From Negativicutes bacterium (GTDB taxonomy: Bacteria > Bacillota_C > Negativicutes > Sporomusales_B > JARLHX01): a DNA stretch of 64,000 nt. The stretch covers positions 1 through 64,000 of the forward strand of contig JARLHY010000032.1 in assembly GCA_031292015.1 (NCBI GenBank), given 5' to 3'. This document shows, in pieces, positions 41,979 to 51,107 of the stretch (position 1 is its first letter; each line of letters opens with the position of its first letter). The notes beneath the pieces were generated by a model, which saw only the letters and a list, made by a program, of their open reading frames with translations, was not told the origin of the DNA and searched no databases. The position numbers and the translations under genes were made by a program.

Positions 41979-43268
41979 TTATTTTGCGGCTACGCCCATA
42001 GACCTATCCAGTTGAGCCTTGTTGGTGTTGTAATCATACAAAGCCTGAACAAAGTTGGTCTTGGCTGTATTCAGCGACAAAACAGCGTCAAGAACATCGA
42101 GGTTGGTGCCGACACCGGCACTGTACCGGGCTTCGGCAATTTTCAGGTTTTCCTCCGCCTGATTCACCGCTACTTTGCTGGTTTCAATTCTTTTTTCCGC
42201 TTCGCGCATACCAAGGAAATACTGGCGGACCTCCAGCAAGATGCTGTCGCGCTGTTGTCGGGCCAGCTCCTGTGTTGTGACAATACCGGATTTCGCCTGT
42301 TGCACCTTGGATTTTGTAAGTCCCGAGTCAAACACATTCAGGGAGATAGTAAGACCAACTGACCAGTTGCTGTTCTTGGAACCGGGAAATTCCATGTCAT
42401 ACCAGTCCTGGGTTGCGGATAGGTTGGCCGATGGCAGATAACCACTCTGGGCAATCTTAAGATCGTCCTGGGAAGAGGCTATCTTCGCTTGATACTGGGC
42501 CATTTCTGGCCGGTTGACAAGTGCGTAGTCGGAGCAATACTCAAGGGTCAAAGGATACTTTTCATATCTGAGGTCTTCTTTCAGTCTCAGGTCGCTGCTT
42601 AGCGGCATGCCGATGGCGTTGTTAAGGGTAGCTCCGGCCAACTGATAGTTGTTCTCCGCCTTGATAAGGCTGTCCTGGGCGTTTGCCAGCGACACTTCGC
42701 TGGAGAGCACATCCGATTTGGCTACGGTACCGACCTCATATTGGGCCTGGACATTTTTCAGGTGACTGGAATAATTATCCACTGTTTCCTGGCTGATTTG
42801 CAGTGAGTTGCGATATTGCAGCACATTGAAATAATCGGTAGTCACCGTCTGTCTAAGTTGTTGTTTGGTCGCCTCCAGGTTAAGGTCGGAAATTCTGAGG
42901 TTAAGTTTGGCCTGGTCGATCTGGCTTTCCAGTTTTTCGCCGGAGTAAACCGGCAGATTGGCCGAAAGATTGTTGTCATATTTGGTTGTAAAGGTATACC
43001 TGTCCCCGTTGGAAGACGATGGCGGCGTATCATAGCGCTCGTCGGTGTGCGTGTAGCTGAGCGTAAAACCCTTATTGGCCTCCGCCTGCTTTACTGCCCA
43101 AAGCGTTTTTTCCCGGTCGGACTTGGCGATTAGAATGTTGGAGTTATTCCTCATCGCCAGGGCGATGCTTTCATCAAGAGATAGTTCGATTGGTGCGGCA
43201 GACACAGATCGACCGAATATGCATAGGACCAAAACCAAGAACGAAGTTATCGAGCTCGACTTTTTCAT
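41979..43268 (-). CDS. TolC-family outer-membrane efflux protein
   Basis: A 429-residue OEP/TolC protein. Signal peptide at residues 1-26 (cleavage after VSA), then two repeats of long helices and strands, with LSLDESIALAMRNNSNILIA at the first repeat start and NLKIAEARYSAGVGTNLDVLDA near the end of the second. It forms the outer-membrane duct for the RND pump encoded upstream in the same direction. AGGAGG touches the in-frame ATG at 43274, so the ATG at 43268 is used. The usual order adaptor-pump-duct is kept, but a MATE exporter gene is inserted between pump and duct. Confidence 0.92.
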   Translation of the reverse strand: MKKSSSITSFLVLVLCIFGRSVSAAPIELSLDESIALAMRNNSNILIAKSDREKTLWAVKQAEANKGFTLSYTHTDERYDTPPSSSNGDRYTFTTKYDNNLSANLPVYSGEKLESQIDQAKLNLRISDLNLEATKQQLRQTVTTDYFNVLQYRNSLQISQETVDNYSSHLKNVQAQYEVGTVAKSDVLSSEVSLANAQDSLIKAENNYQLAGATLNNAIGMPLSSDLRLKEDLRYEKYPLTLEYCSDYALVNRPEMAQYQAKIASSQDDLKIAQSGYLPSANLSATQDWYDMEFPGSKNSNWSVGLTISLNVFDSGLTKSKVQQAKSGIVTTQELARQQRDSILLEVRQYFLGMREAEKRIETSKVAVNQAEENLKIAEARYSAGVGTNLDVLDAVLSLNTAKTNFVQALYDYNTNKAQLDRSMGVAAK

Positions 43269-43318
43269 ACCCATCCTCCTCATGAAAACCACTGTTAATT
43301 GCCTTGCCGGTTTTGTCC

Positions 43319-44674
43319 CTAAGCAGGCGCCGTTTGGTTCAATTTCTTTAGCCGTTTCGTTTCCAGGGAAAAAATTAGTCCGGTTAACAGCGCCGCCCCG
43401 AAATCGGAAAACGGTTCAGCCAGCCAGATCCCCGCAAGACCCCAAATTTTCGGTAAAACGTAGACTAGCGGAACCAGGAGAAACATCTGTCTGAGTAGGT
43501 TAAAAACGATGGAATAGCCGGCTTGATTGACAGCTTGAAAATAATTTGCACAGATGATTTGAAAGCCGAGGACCGGCAGCATCATCAAAAAAAGTCTCAG
43601 GCCCCAAGCTCCCATCCGGATCATTTCCTGACTGCCGCTAAACAGTCCGAAGATCGGTTCGGCAAAAATTTCGACAACCGTAAAACTAATCAAACACACG
43701 ACAGTTGCCGCCGCCACGGCATATTTGGCGGTTTCCAGGACACGATCGTATTTGCCAGCACCGTAATTGTAGCCGATAATCGGTTGGGCTCCCTGGCTGA
43801 TTCCGATGACCGGCATCAACGTCAGGAAAAGAATCCTGTTGATGATTCCGAATATAGCAACCGCCAATTCCCCGCCGTATTTCAGCAGACTGAAATTGAA
43901 AATAAGCATTACCAGACTTGTACATATCTGCATCAAGAAGGGCGCCAAGCCAATTTTGGCGATTCCTAAGATGATTTCTCTGCGTAGGGACAGATAACGC
44001 AGTCTCAAATTGAGCGTGCCATTGCCTCGCAGAAAATAGACGATGACCCATATTGCGGCAACTGCCTGGGACAAGACCGTGGCCCAAGCCGATCCCTTGA
44101 TCCCCATCTTCAGTCCAAAAATCAAAAGCGGATTCAAGAGACAATTCAGCAAAGCGGCGATCAGCATGGTCTTCAGTGCCGTCTTGGGATCACCCTGAGC
44201 GTTAATAATGCCATTTAGGCCAAATCCCAGATGCATGAAGATACTGCCGGAAAGGATTATCGCCGCAAAGTCCCTGGCGTAGGGCATTACGTCCGGCGTG
44301 GCACCCAGGAGCGTCAGTAGATTATCCAGATTGGGCAGGGCAACCGCTGTGGAGATGAACATGAAGACAACAATCATAGTGCAGGCGTTTCCCAGGACTA
44401 ATTCCGCACCGTCCTTATCTTTTTCGCCCAGCCGGATCGAGACCAGGGTGGCTGCTCCTAGTCCGACAAACATGCCTATTCCCATGATGATCACCATGAG
44501 CGGAAAAGCAATTGTCACAGCTACAAGACCTATTTCCCCCACGCCTTGCCCGACAAAAATGCTGTCAATAACATTGTACAATGCATTGACGATGACTCCT
44601 GTGATCGCCGGGAGGGAAAAACGCCATAGGAGTGAGGGAATTTTATCTTCGCTTAGAGCGTCGGATCGATCCAT
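43319..44674 (-). CDS. MATE-family multidrug exporter
   Basis: A 451-residue MATE transporter with twelve hydrophobic segments in two related halves: SLPAITGVIVNALYNVIDSI near residue 17 in the first, GAQPIIGYNYGAGKYDRV near residue 290 in the second. Such proteins export cationic drugs or other small molecules using Na+ or H+. The start overlaps the 3' end of the RND pump gene by 22 bases and has GGAGGG 5 bases before it, so the two are co-translated. Insertion of a MATE gene in an RND operon is uncommon. Confidence 0.92.
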   Translation of the reverse strand: MDRSDALSEDKIPSLLWRFSLPAITGVIVNALYNVIDSIFVGQGVGEIGLVAVTIAFPLMVIIMGIGMFVGLGAATLVSIRLGEKDKDGAELVLGNACTMIVVFMFISTAVALPNLDNLLTLLGATPDVMPYARDFAAIILSGSIFMHLGFGLNGIINAQGDPKTALKTMLIAALLNCLLNPLLIFGLKMGIKGSAWATVLSQAVAAIWVIVYFLRGNGTLNLRLRYLSLRREIILGIAKIGLAPFLMQICTSLVMLIFNFSLLKYGGELAVAIFGIINRILFLTLMPVIGISQGAQPIIGYNYGAGKYDRVLETAKYAVAAATVVCLISFTVVEIFAEPIFGLFSGSQEMIRMGAWGLRLFLMMLPVLGFQIICANYFQAVNQAGYSIVFNLLRQMFLLVPLVYVLPKIWGLAGIWLAEPFSDFGAALLTGLIFSLETKRLKKLNQTAPA

Positions 44675-47600
44675 GGCTGCCCTCCAACCGGTTCTTTCCT
44701 GCGGCGGTGCAGCTTTTCCGTCAGCCGCTCAATCACAACAAATAGAACCGGAATAAGAAAAATCCCTACGCCTGTGGCCAAGAGCATTCCTCCTACCACT
44801 GTCGTTCCCATGGTATTTCTCGCCCCAGCTCCAGCGCCGGAAGCATATGCCAGGGGCAGGCAACCAATAATAAAGGCCAACGAGGTCATTAATATAGGCC
44901 GCAGGCGGAGCTTGGCCGCCTCAATCGCAGCTTGTACAGGGTTCATACCTCTATCAACCCGAATTTTCGCAAACTCGACGATCAGAATTGCATTTTTTGC
45001 TGCCAGGCCAATCAGCATCACCAGCCCGATCTGCATATAGATGCTGTTCTCAAGATTCCGGGCGCACTGGAAGAGGAAAGCGCCGAATATCCCGACAGGC
45101 ACGCAGAAGATGACCGCAAGGGGAATACTCCAGCTCTCATACAGCGCCGCCAGGCAGAGAAACACGAAGAACAATGCCATCCCGAACACGATTGGCGTCC
45201 TGCTGCCGGATAGTTTCTCTTCCCTGCTCTGGCCCGACCATTCGTATCCAAAACCACTTGGCAGGGTCTGGGCGGCGACCTCCTCCAAGGCTGTCATGGC
45301 CTGCCCGGAACTGTAGCCTTGCGACGGGCTTCCGTTAAACTGGACCGCCCGACTGCCGTTGAACCGGGTGAGTACGGTGGGGGCGTTTACCGGTTCCGCT
45401 TTGACTAGGGTGTTCAGCGGCACCATCGTACCGTTGGCGCTTTTCAGGAAGAAAAATCGCATGGCTTCCGCATCGCTTCGATACTGGGGAGAAGCCTGGA
45501 GGATCACTTTGTAGGTGCGGCCGAACCGGTTGAAGTCGTTGACCTGCAGTCCGCCGAGGAAGGCCTGCAGCGCGTTGGAAACGTCGCTGACGGAGACTCC
45601 TAGTTTTTCGGCCTTTTCCCGGTCCAGCTTGAACTCATAGCCGGGGGTATCGACCGAGAAGGTAGTGGAAATCGCCCCGATTTCCGACCGTTTTTTCGCG
45701 GCGGCCAGAAACTCCTTGGAGACCCGGTCGATCTCATCGATGCTTGCGCCGGTACGGTCTTCCAGCATGAAGGTAAAACCGCCGACCATCCCGAGTCCGG
45801 GCAGGGATGGAGGATTGAGCGCTATCACCGTTGCCTCCGGTAAATGTGCGCCGGACATCAGCACATTCATAACCTGGCTTTGTATCTGCAGCTCGGGGCC
45901 TCTTCGCTCGGCCCAAGGTTTTAGATTAGTGAATATCGCCGCGGCGTTTGACTTGGTGCCTCCACCCATAAGATCGAAGCCCGACACCGCCATCGTCATG
46001 TTGACACCCGGGTGGGACCTGATTTCTTCCGCCACCTTGTGGACGACGGCGTTGCTGCGGTCCAAAGTGGCTGCCTCCGGCAGGTTGACGGCGGTAATGA
46101 AATAACCCTGGTCTTCCGACGGAACAAAGGAAGATGGTACAACTCGGTATAAACCTCCGGCCAGAATCAGAAGGACACCCAGCAGCGCCATCCAGAGCTT
46201 CGCTTTATGGATCGCGCCGGTCAGCCCAGAGCCGTATCGTTCTATCGTCCGTTCAAACCACTGATTAAAGCGTTCAAAAAACTTTCCGACGTTACCCTGA
46301 TGCGCTTGGGGACTGTAAGGCTTAAGCAGAAGGGCGCAGAGCGCCGGAGTCAGCGACAGGGCCACGATCGCCGACAAGGCCATCGATACTGCAATGGTCA
46401 GAGCGAACTGCTTGTACAAAATGCCCATGGTTCCGCCGAAAAAGGCCACGGGAAGGAAGACCGACGCCAGGACAAAAGCGATGGCAATAACCGGGCCCGA
46501 CACTTCGCTCATCGCTCTGCTGGTGGCGTCATGGGGACTGAGGCCGTTGTAGCGCATATGATGTTCCACCGCCTCGATGACGACGATGGCGTCGTCAACC
46601 ACCAGTCCGATGGCTAGGACCATTGCGAACAAGGTCAGGGTATTGATGGAGAAACCCAAGGCCCAGAAAGCACCGAAGGTCCCGATGAGCGAAACTGGGA
46701 TAGCCAGTATCGGGATAAGCGTTGCCCGCCAGCTCTGCAAAAAAATGAATACAACCAGCAATACAAGCCCGAGGGCCTCGGCCAGGGTCTTGCAGACCTC
46801 CAGCATCGACTCCCGCACATATTCGGTGTTGTCCACCGGGATTTTGTATTCCATATCGGCGGGAAACCGGGTCGCTGCGTCGGCAATCACTTTGCGGACG
46901 TTCGAGATGGTCTGTAGGGCGTTGGCGTCGCTGCTTAGCTGGATCGCAAATCCCACCGTCGGCATTCCGTTCAGTTCACTGCCGAAGGAATAGTCCTTGC
47001 TGCCGAGTTCCACCGTGGCGATATCCTTGATGCGGACGAAAGAACCGTCGGATTGGGAACGGACGATGATACTTTCGAAATCTTCTTTTTCCGTCAGACG
47101 GCCCTGCATCCGGGTGCTATACTGAAACTGCTGCGTGGGGGCGGACGGAGACTGTCCCAGCGCGCCGGACGGGACCTGAATGTTCTGTTTGCTGATGGCA
47201 TTCGACACGTCGGTGGTGGTGATGCCGAGCCGGGCCATCTTGTCCGGTTGCAGCCAAATCCTCATGGCGTAGTCCGAGCCGAATTCCATGACATTGCCGA
47301 CGCCCTTGACTCTTTTGATGTCGTCAAGGAGGTATATGCTGCCGTAATTTTTTAGAAAAATTGAGTCATAGGTGCCGTTGGGGGAGGTCAGGGCGATGAT
47401 CATCGCCATATCCTGGGTGGACTTTCGGGTTGTCACCCCGGCCGTCTGGACATCGGTCGGCAGCGAAGGATTGGCCTGCGACACCCGGTTCTGGGCCTGA
47501 ACCGCGGCGATGTCTGCATCCTTTCCTGATTCAAACTGAATGCTCAAAGAATACGAGCCGTTATCTGAGCTTGTTGAGGACATGGATACCATATCTTCCA

Positions 47601-47814
47601 CGCCATTCATCTGTTGCTCAATGATCTGGGCGACCGTCTGATCGACCACTTCGGCATTTGCTCCCATGTACGAGGTACTAACACCGATGGTCGGCGGCGA
47701 AATTTGCGGATACTGGGCAATAGGCAGATTAAACGCCGATATCAAGCCAACCACTGTTATGACGATTGACAATACGATCGCAAAGATCGGGCGTTCGATG
47801 AAAAATTTTGCCAC
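44653..47814 (-). CDS. RND multidrug efflux pump (AcrB/MexB, HAE1 type)
   Basis: A 1053-residue inner-membrane proton antiporter of the HAE1 family, of full normal length. It starts MAKFFIERPIFAIVLSIVIT, carries the paired proton-relay aspartates in GLVVDDAIVVIEAVEHH near residue 408, the family block FFGGTMGILYKQFALTIAVS near residue 460, and QIGLVMLIGLAAKNAILIVEFAK near residue 930. It sits 19 bp after the adaptor gene and overlaps the MATE gene. It would work as a trimer with the adaptor and TolC across both membranes, which implies a diderm cell. Confidence 0.96.
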   Translation of the reverse strand: MAKFFIERPIFAIVLSIVITVVGLISAFNLPIAQYPQISPPTIGVSTSYMGANAEVVDQTVAQIIEQQMNGVEDMVSMSSTSSDNGSYSLSIQFESGKDADIAAVQAQNRVSQANPSLPTDVQTAGVTTRKSTQDMAMIIALTSPNGTYDSIFLKNYGSIYLLDDIKRVKGVGNVMEFGSDYAMRIWLQPDKMARLGITTTDVSNAISKQNIQVPSGALGQSPSAPTQQFQYSTRMQGRLTEKEDFESIIVRSQSDGSFVRIKDIATVELGSKDYSFGSELNGMPTVGFAIQLSSDANALQTISNVRKVIADAATRFPADMEYKIPVDNTEYVRESMLEVCKTLAEALGLVLLVVFIFLQSWRATLIPILAIPVSLIGTFGAFWALGFSINTLTLFAMVLAIGLVVDDAIVVIEAVEHHMRYNGLSPHDATSRAMSEVSGPVIAIAFVLASVFLPVAFFGGTMGILYKQFALTIAVSMALSAIVALSLTPALCALLLKPYSPQAHQGNVGKFFERFNQWFERTIERYGSGLTGAIHKAKLWMALLGVLLILAGGLYRVVPSSFVPSEDQGYFITAVNLPEAATLDRSNAVVHKVAEEIRSHPGVNMTMAVSGFDLMGGGTKSNAAAIFTNLKPWAERRGPELQIQSQVMNVLMSGAHLPEATVIALNPPSLPGLGMVGGFTFMLEDRTGASIDEIDRVSKEFLAAAKKRSEIGAISTTFSVDTPGYEFKLDREKAEKLGVSVSDVSNALQAFLGGLQVNDFNRFGRTYKVILQASPQYRSDAEAMRFFFLKSANGTMVPLNTLVKAEPVNAPTVLTRFNGSRAVQFNGSPSQGYSSGQAMTALEEVAAQTLPSGFGYEWSGQSREEKLSGSRTPIVFGMALFFVFLCLAALYESWSIPLAVIFCVPVGIFGAFLFQCARNLENSIYMQIGLVMLIGLAAKNAILIVEFAKIRVDRGMNPVQAAIEAAKLRLRPILMTSLAFIIGCLPLAYASGAGAGARNTMGTTVVGGMLLATGVGIFLIPVLFVVIERLTEKLHRRRKEPVGGQPWIDPTL

Positions 47815-47833
47815 GTAAATTTCCCCCTACCGT

Positions 47834-48976
47834 CTATTGGGACAATTGAGCTTCGTTTCGGTCCATCATGCTTACTTTTAATGACGATCCCGGCTGGGCC
47901 TTAGCAAAGCCTTCGACTACCACCCGTTCGGCGGTGATCAGGCCATCCTCCACGATCCACATGTCACCGACACGGGGGCCCATAGTGACCGGCCGCGATA
48001 CCGCCTTGTCGCCTTCGCCGACAACCGTCACAAAGGTCTTGCCCAGAAGCTGCTGTACCGCCCGCTGCGGTATCAGAAGCGCCCCCCTGCGAACCCCGCC
48101 TTGCACCTGGACCCTGGCGAACATGCCTGGGATGAGTAGTTTTTGCGGATTTTCGAATGCCGCCTTGATTGTCAGAGTACCGGTATCAGTTGCCAGTCCC
48201 CGGTCTACCTGCTCAATATGCCCTGAAAGCGGGTATTGCGACCCGTCGCTGAGAAGCAGCTTAAGACTGTTGCCCCAGTCGGCCGGCAAGGAACCGTCGC
48301 CCGCCTGACTGAACTTGAGGTATTCGTTTTCGCTCATGCTGAATTGAACAAATATCGGGTCGACAGAGGACATGGTGGCCAGCGTTGTCGAGCCTGCTGC
48401 AACATAATTTCCTACACTGAGATCACTCATATCGATACGTCCGCTGAACGGAGCGACGATCAGGGTATCGCTAAGGTCGTCGGCCGCCTGTTGCACTTTG
48501 GCGCGATAGGCGTTAGCGGCGGCAGCGTTTTGCCTTTCGGTTGACAACTGCGTATCCACCGTTTGCTGAGCTATGGCGTTCTGCGACGCGAGCTTTTGAT
48601 ATCGCAGTGAATCAAGATGGGAATTGCTGAGCTGCGCCTCGGACTGGGCCAACTGAGCTTGCGCGTTCAGTAAGGAGGCCTCGTACTGGCGACGATCGAT
48701 CTGGAAGAGCGCCTGGCCCGCGCTGACCGAGGCGCCGCCGGTCACCATTTTCGCAACAATGTTGCCGGAAACGTTGGAGCGGATTTGTACTTCATTTTGG
48801 GCTTTTACCTGCCCTACATATTCGTAGGTAATGGGTGTATCCCGTTGGATGACCTGCATGGCGCTGACCTCGACCGCCTGCGGCGCCTGGGTCTTTGGCT
48901 GACCTCCGCAACCGGCAAGCAGCAGTGCAGCCGACATCAGCATGAAGCTTCCGACCTTCTTAAATCTGGTGTTCAA
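47834..48976 (-). CDS. RND efflux periplasmic adaptor, lipoprotein (AcrA/MexA type)
   Basis: A 380-residue membrane-fusion protein. The lipobox is LLLAGC at about residues 19-24. A lipoyl-like/hairpin region follows (GNIVAKMVTGGASVSAGQAL near residue 72), then a coiled hairpin (AQLAQSEAQLSNSHLDSLRY), and the beta-barrel domains (VAPFSGRIDMSDLSVGNYV). It bridges the RND pump and TolC. The TTG at 48976 is 8 bases after AGGAGG; the in-frame TTG at 48982 is too close. It is the first gene of the leftward operon and is divergent from a MarR regulator. Confidence 0.93.
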   Translation of the reverse strand: MNTRFKKVGSFMLMSAALLLAGCGGQPKTQAPQAVEVSAMQVIQRDTPITYEYVGQVKAQNEVQIRSNVSGNIVAKMVTGGASVSAGQALFQIDRRQYEASLLNAQAQLAQSEAQLSNSHLDSLRYQKLASQNAIAQQTVDTQLSTERQNAAAANAYRAKVQQAADDLSDTLIVAPFSGRIDMSDLSVGNYVAAGSTTLATMSSVDPIFVQFSMSENEYLKFSQAGDGSLPADWGNSLKLLLSDGSQYPLSGHIEQVDRGLATDTGTLTIKAAFENPQKLLIPGMFARVQVQGGVRRGALLIPQRAVQQLLGKTFVTVVGEGDKAVSRPVTMGPRVGDMWIVEDGLITAERVVVEGFAKAQPGSSLKVSMMDRNEAQLSQ

Positions 48977-49019
48977 TTGCAATTCCTCCTGGATGATAAT
49001 GATTAGGCTGTATTCTCGA

Positions 49020-49160
49020 CTTGGCGCTTCCTTTATGCTACACTATTCTCAGATAGAAATTATTAATAATTAAACATAATATAGATATATTAATAGTGTA
49101 CTTTTGTTAACTATATATAACTGTACATGTATTTAACAACAATGTCAAGATAAACAGGGG
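49020..49160. promoter_or_regulatory. Divergent control region with likely MarR operator
   Basis: Strongly AT-rich. A perfect 12-bp palindrome ATTATTAATAAT is at 49059-49070, and TATTAATA-like half-repeats recur near 49088. Such dyads between a marR gene and an efflux operon are typical operators. Exact promoters could not be chosen with confidence. Confidence 0.45.
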
Positions 49161-49169
49161 GGAAGTCTT

Positions 49170-49613
49170 GTGGCTGACAAAAATAGTGCTAAAGTTGCCG
49201 AGCAACTGCTACACCTGATGTTTCTTGTTCATAAAAAAATGATGAGGCCCGTTATTCAGCAATCAGATTTGGACCTTAGTCCTCTTCAGGTTCACGTCCT
49301 GGATACGCTCGGAGAAGAGAAAGCTGCCACAATGACGGTGTTGGCCAATGAGGTCAAAATGCCAAAAACGCAGATGACCCGCATCGTCGACAAATTAGTA
49401 TCTATGGGCCTTGTCGGACGGGAGTATGACCCATCTGACCGGCGAATCGTAAAAATAAGCCTTACCGACGCCGGATTGGTACAGCTAAGTCACATTAAAG
49501 ACGAGGCCATCCAAAAAGTTGGCGACAAGCTAGCGGTACTGGACGGGCAGATGTTGTCGGATTTGAGCGCTGCCGCAACTGTAATGGGCGAAATTGTAAA
49601 ACGATTGCCATGA
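49170..49613 (+). CDS. MarR-family transcriptional regulator
   Basis: A 147-residue winged-helix repressor. The HTH is TMTVLANEVKMPKTQMTRIVDKLVSMG at residues about 55-81 and the wing is DPSDRRIVKISLTDAG near residue 89. The start is a GTG after AGGGGGGA. It is divergent from the RND adaptor gene over a palindromic AT-rich region, so it probably represses the efflux operon and itself until a ligand such as a phenolic compound binds. A clear terminator follows. Confidence 0.92.
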   Translation: MADKNSAKVAEQLLHLMFLVHKKMMRPVIQQSDLDLSPLQVHVLDTLGEEKAATMTVLANEVKMPKTQMTRIVDKLVSMGLVGREYDPSDRRIVKISLTDAGLVQLSHIKDEAIQKVGDKLAVLDGQMLSDLSAAATVMGEIVKRLP

Positions 49614-49674
49614 CAGAAGGATGGACCGGCATTGCTAGGCTTAGCGCAAAGAAGATCAACCTGATAGATAATGA

Positions 49675-49711
49675 AAAAGGCTTCTATCTGGCAACAGATA
49701 GAAGCCTTTTC
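49675..49711 (+). terminator. Intrinsic terminator after the marR gene
   Basis: AAAAGGCTTCTATCTG at 49675-49690 pairs perfectly with CAGATAGAAGCCTTTT at 49695-49710 around GCAA. Confidence 0.88.
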
Positions 49712-49986
49712 AGTCGATTCCTTGGTTTATTGGTTGGGAGAAGGTGAAAACTTAAACAGTCGACCTTGGTATTTCGCAATAATAGAGGCCGCCGTTTTCT
49801 TTTTTGAGCTTTAAACGCCCCTCCACACATCCCTGGGTTAGGCTGTCCACGTCCTGCGGACAAGACAAAATGTTTTTTTAAAAATGATAAATGTTTTTAT
49901 TTTACACCTGTATAACCGGCTCGATGTACGTGGAGCATGTAGTAAAAAGTGGATGCGAAAAAGACGTCAGGGCCAAGATATTTCCT
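49712..49986. other. Intergenic stretch with a possible small minus-strand remnant
   Basis: On the minus strand, from about 49875 down to 49755, 38 codons read CPQDVDSLTQGCVEGRLKLK and end in YYCEIPRSTV then stop. They look protein-like but have no ribosome-binding site or usual start. Nothing else was recognised. Confidence 0.3.
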
Positions 49987-50031
49987 AAAGTAAGATGTGT
50001 AGCGACAATTGCTACACATCTTACTTTTTTT
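49987..50031. terminator. Long hairpin before the PTS promoter
   Basis: Arms of 17 bases, AAAGTAAGATGTGTAGC at 49987-50003 and its exact complement at 50011-50027, are followed by a T-run. It has the form of a terminator, insulating the PTS promoter 50 bp downstream. Its position, about 73 bp before the -24 element, also fits an upstream activator dyad. Confidence 0.65.
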
Positions 50032-50077
50032 ATCGGATAACGGCCAGATAGCCGCATGGCGCAGGGCTGAAAGTGTA

Positions 50078-50095
50078 GTGGCACACCCTTTGCAA
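50078..50095 (+). promoter_or_regulatory. Sigma-54 promoter of the PTS operon
   Basis: AGTGGCACACCCTTTGCA: TGGCAC and TTGCA are the exact consensus elements, with GG at 50080-50081 and GC at 50092-50093, 10 bases apart. It lies about 45 bases before the IIA gene. The LevR-type activator encoded downstream in the same cluster is the expected partner. Confidence 0.9.
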
Positions 50096-50141
50096 GATAA
50101 GAAAGCGTAGATAATTTAGAATATTCGGCAAAGGAGGTGGT

Positions 50142-50576
50142 GTGGAAGTGAGCGACGGTAAGGGAGTAGCCGGCGTAGTTCCCGGCATCCTCGTTCTGAC
50201 GCATGGGCGCGCCGGGGAAGAGCTGATACGGAGTGCCGAAATGATTATTGGCCCGGTGGAAGGAATGAGCGCACTAGCGTTAATGCCTGGGATGGCACCA
50301 GAGGAGTTTATGGCCGATGTTGTTCAGATTTTGCAATCCATGCCTGATGGAACCCTGCTTATTAGTGACTTATTCGGCGGCACGCCGGCCAATGTTTCGG
50401 CAGCTGTATCATGCACCAGGAATATCTGTGCGGTTTCAGGCCTGAGTCTTAACATGCTTATTGAAGCAGCAACTGCCCGGAACAGTTTGAAAGGTGAAAA
50501 ATTGGCTGAGGCGGTTGTTTCAGCAGGCAGAGATGGGTGTCAAAACATTTTGGCGGCTCTGCGTGACATGGACTGA
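50142..50576 (+). CDS. PTS mannose/fructose/sorbose family IIA component
   Basis: A 144-residue EIIA-Man type protein. The phosphorylated histidine is in GILVLTHGRAGEEL near residue 21, and the conserved LLISDLFGGTPANVSA block is near residue 83. It accepts phosphate from HPr and passes it to IIB. AAGGAGGTG precedes the GTG at 50142; a GTG at 50148 is also possible. It is the first gene behind the sigma-54 promoter. Confidence 0.93.
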   Translation: MEVSDGKGVAGVVPGILVLTHGRAGEELIRSAEMIIGPVEGMSALALMPGMAPEEFMADVVQILQSMPDGTLLISDLFGGTPANVSAAVSCTRNICAVSGLSLNMLIEAATARNSLKGEKLAEAVVSAGRDGCQNILAALRDMD

Positions 50577-50606
50577 CAACAAAATTAACGTTGGGGGGGA
50601 AGGCTG

Positions 50607-51095
50607 ATGGCCAATATAGTGCTTACCAGGATTGACAGCCGGCTGATTCACGGGCAGGTCATTACGAAGTGGATGAAGCAGACCAATGCCAGTCATATTC
50701 TGATTATTGACGACACGCTATCAAAGGATCCGTTTATGGGGAAGGTTTACAAAATGGCTGCGCCCCCAGGTTGCCAAGTCTATATAAAGTCGGTCGACGA
50801 AGGCGTCACAGCCTTAATAAACAGCGAGAATCCGGCCAGGCTGCTGATCCTGTTTAAAGATGTTGCGACAACCAAGCGGTGCTGGCAGGCCGGACTGCCG
50901 CTGAGGCAGCTGCAGGTAGGGGGATTGATCGGGGCTCCTGGCCGAAAAGTAGTTTTCCAAAGTGTCACTTTAATTAAAAGTGAAGCAGATGATTTGTTGG
51001 AAATGCAAAAGGGCGGGGTTGAAGTAATATTCCAAACAGTACCGGAGGATAAACCCGGAAAGCTGACTGATGTTTTGCAGAATGTGAAATTTTAG
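50607..51095 (+). CDS. PTS mannose/fructose/sorbose family IIB component
   Basis: A 162-residue EIIB-Man type protein. The active-site histidine is in TRIDSRLIHGQVITKW at residue 15. The blocks RLLILFKDV near residue 88 and GGLIGAPGRKVVFQSV near residue 108 are typical. It carries phosphate from IIA to the sugar bound by IIC/IID. A purine-rich GGGGGGAAGG site precedes the ATG. It is 30 bp after IIA and 12 bp before IIC. Confidence 0.95.
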   Translation: MANIVLTRIDSRLIHGQVITKWMKQTNASHILIIDDTLSKDPFMGKVYKMAAPPGCQVYIKSVDEGVTALINSENPARLLILFKDVATTKRCWQAGLPLRQLQVGGLIGAPGRKVVFQSVTLIKSEADDLLEMQKGGVEVIFQTVPEDKPGKLTDVLQNVKF

Positions 51096-51107
51096 GGAGG
51101 GAAAAAA

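Noticed and set aside
49755..49875. A 38-codon minus-strand frame with a protein-like sequence between marR and the PTS genes
   Set aside because: No ribosome-binding site, an unusual start and no recognised family; kept only as a possible remnant.
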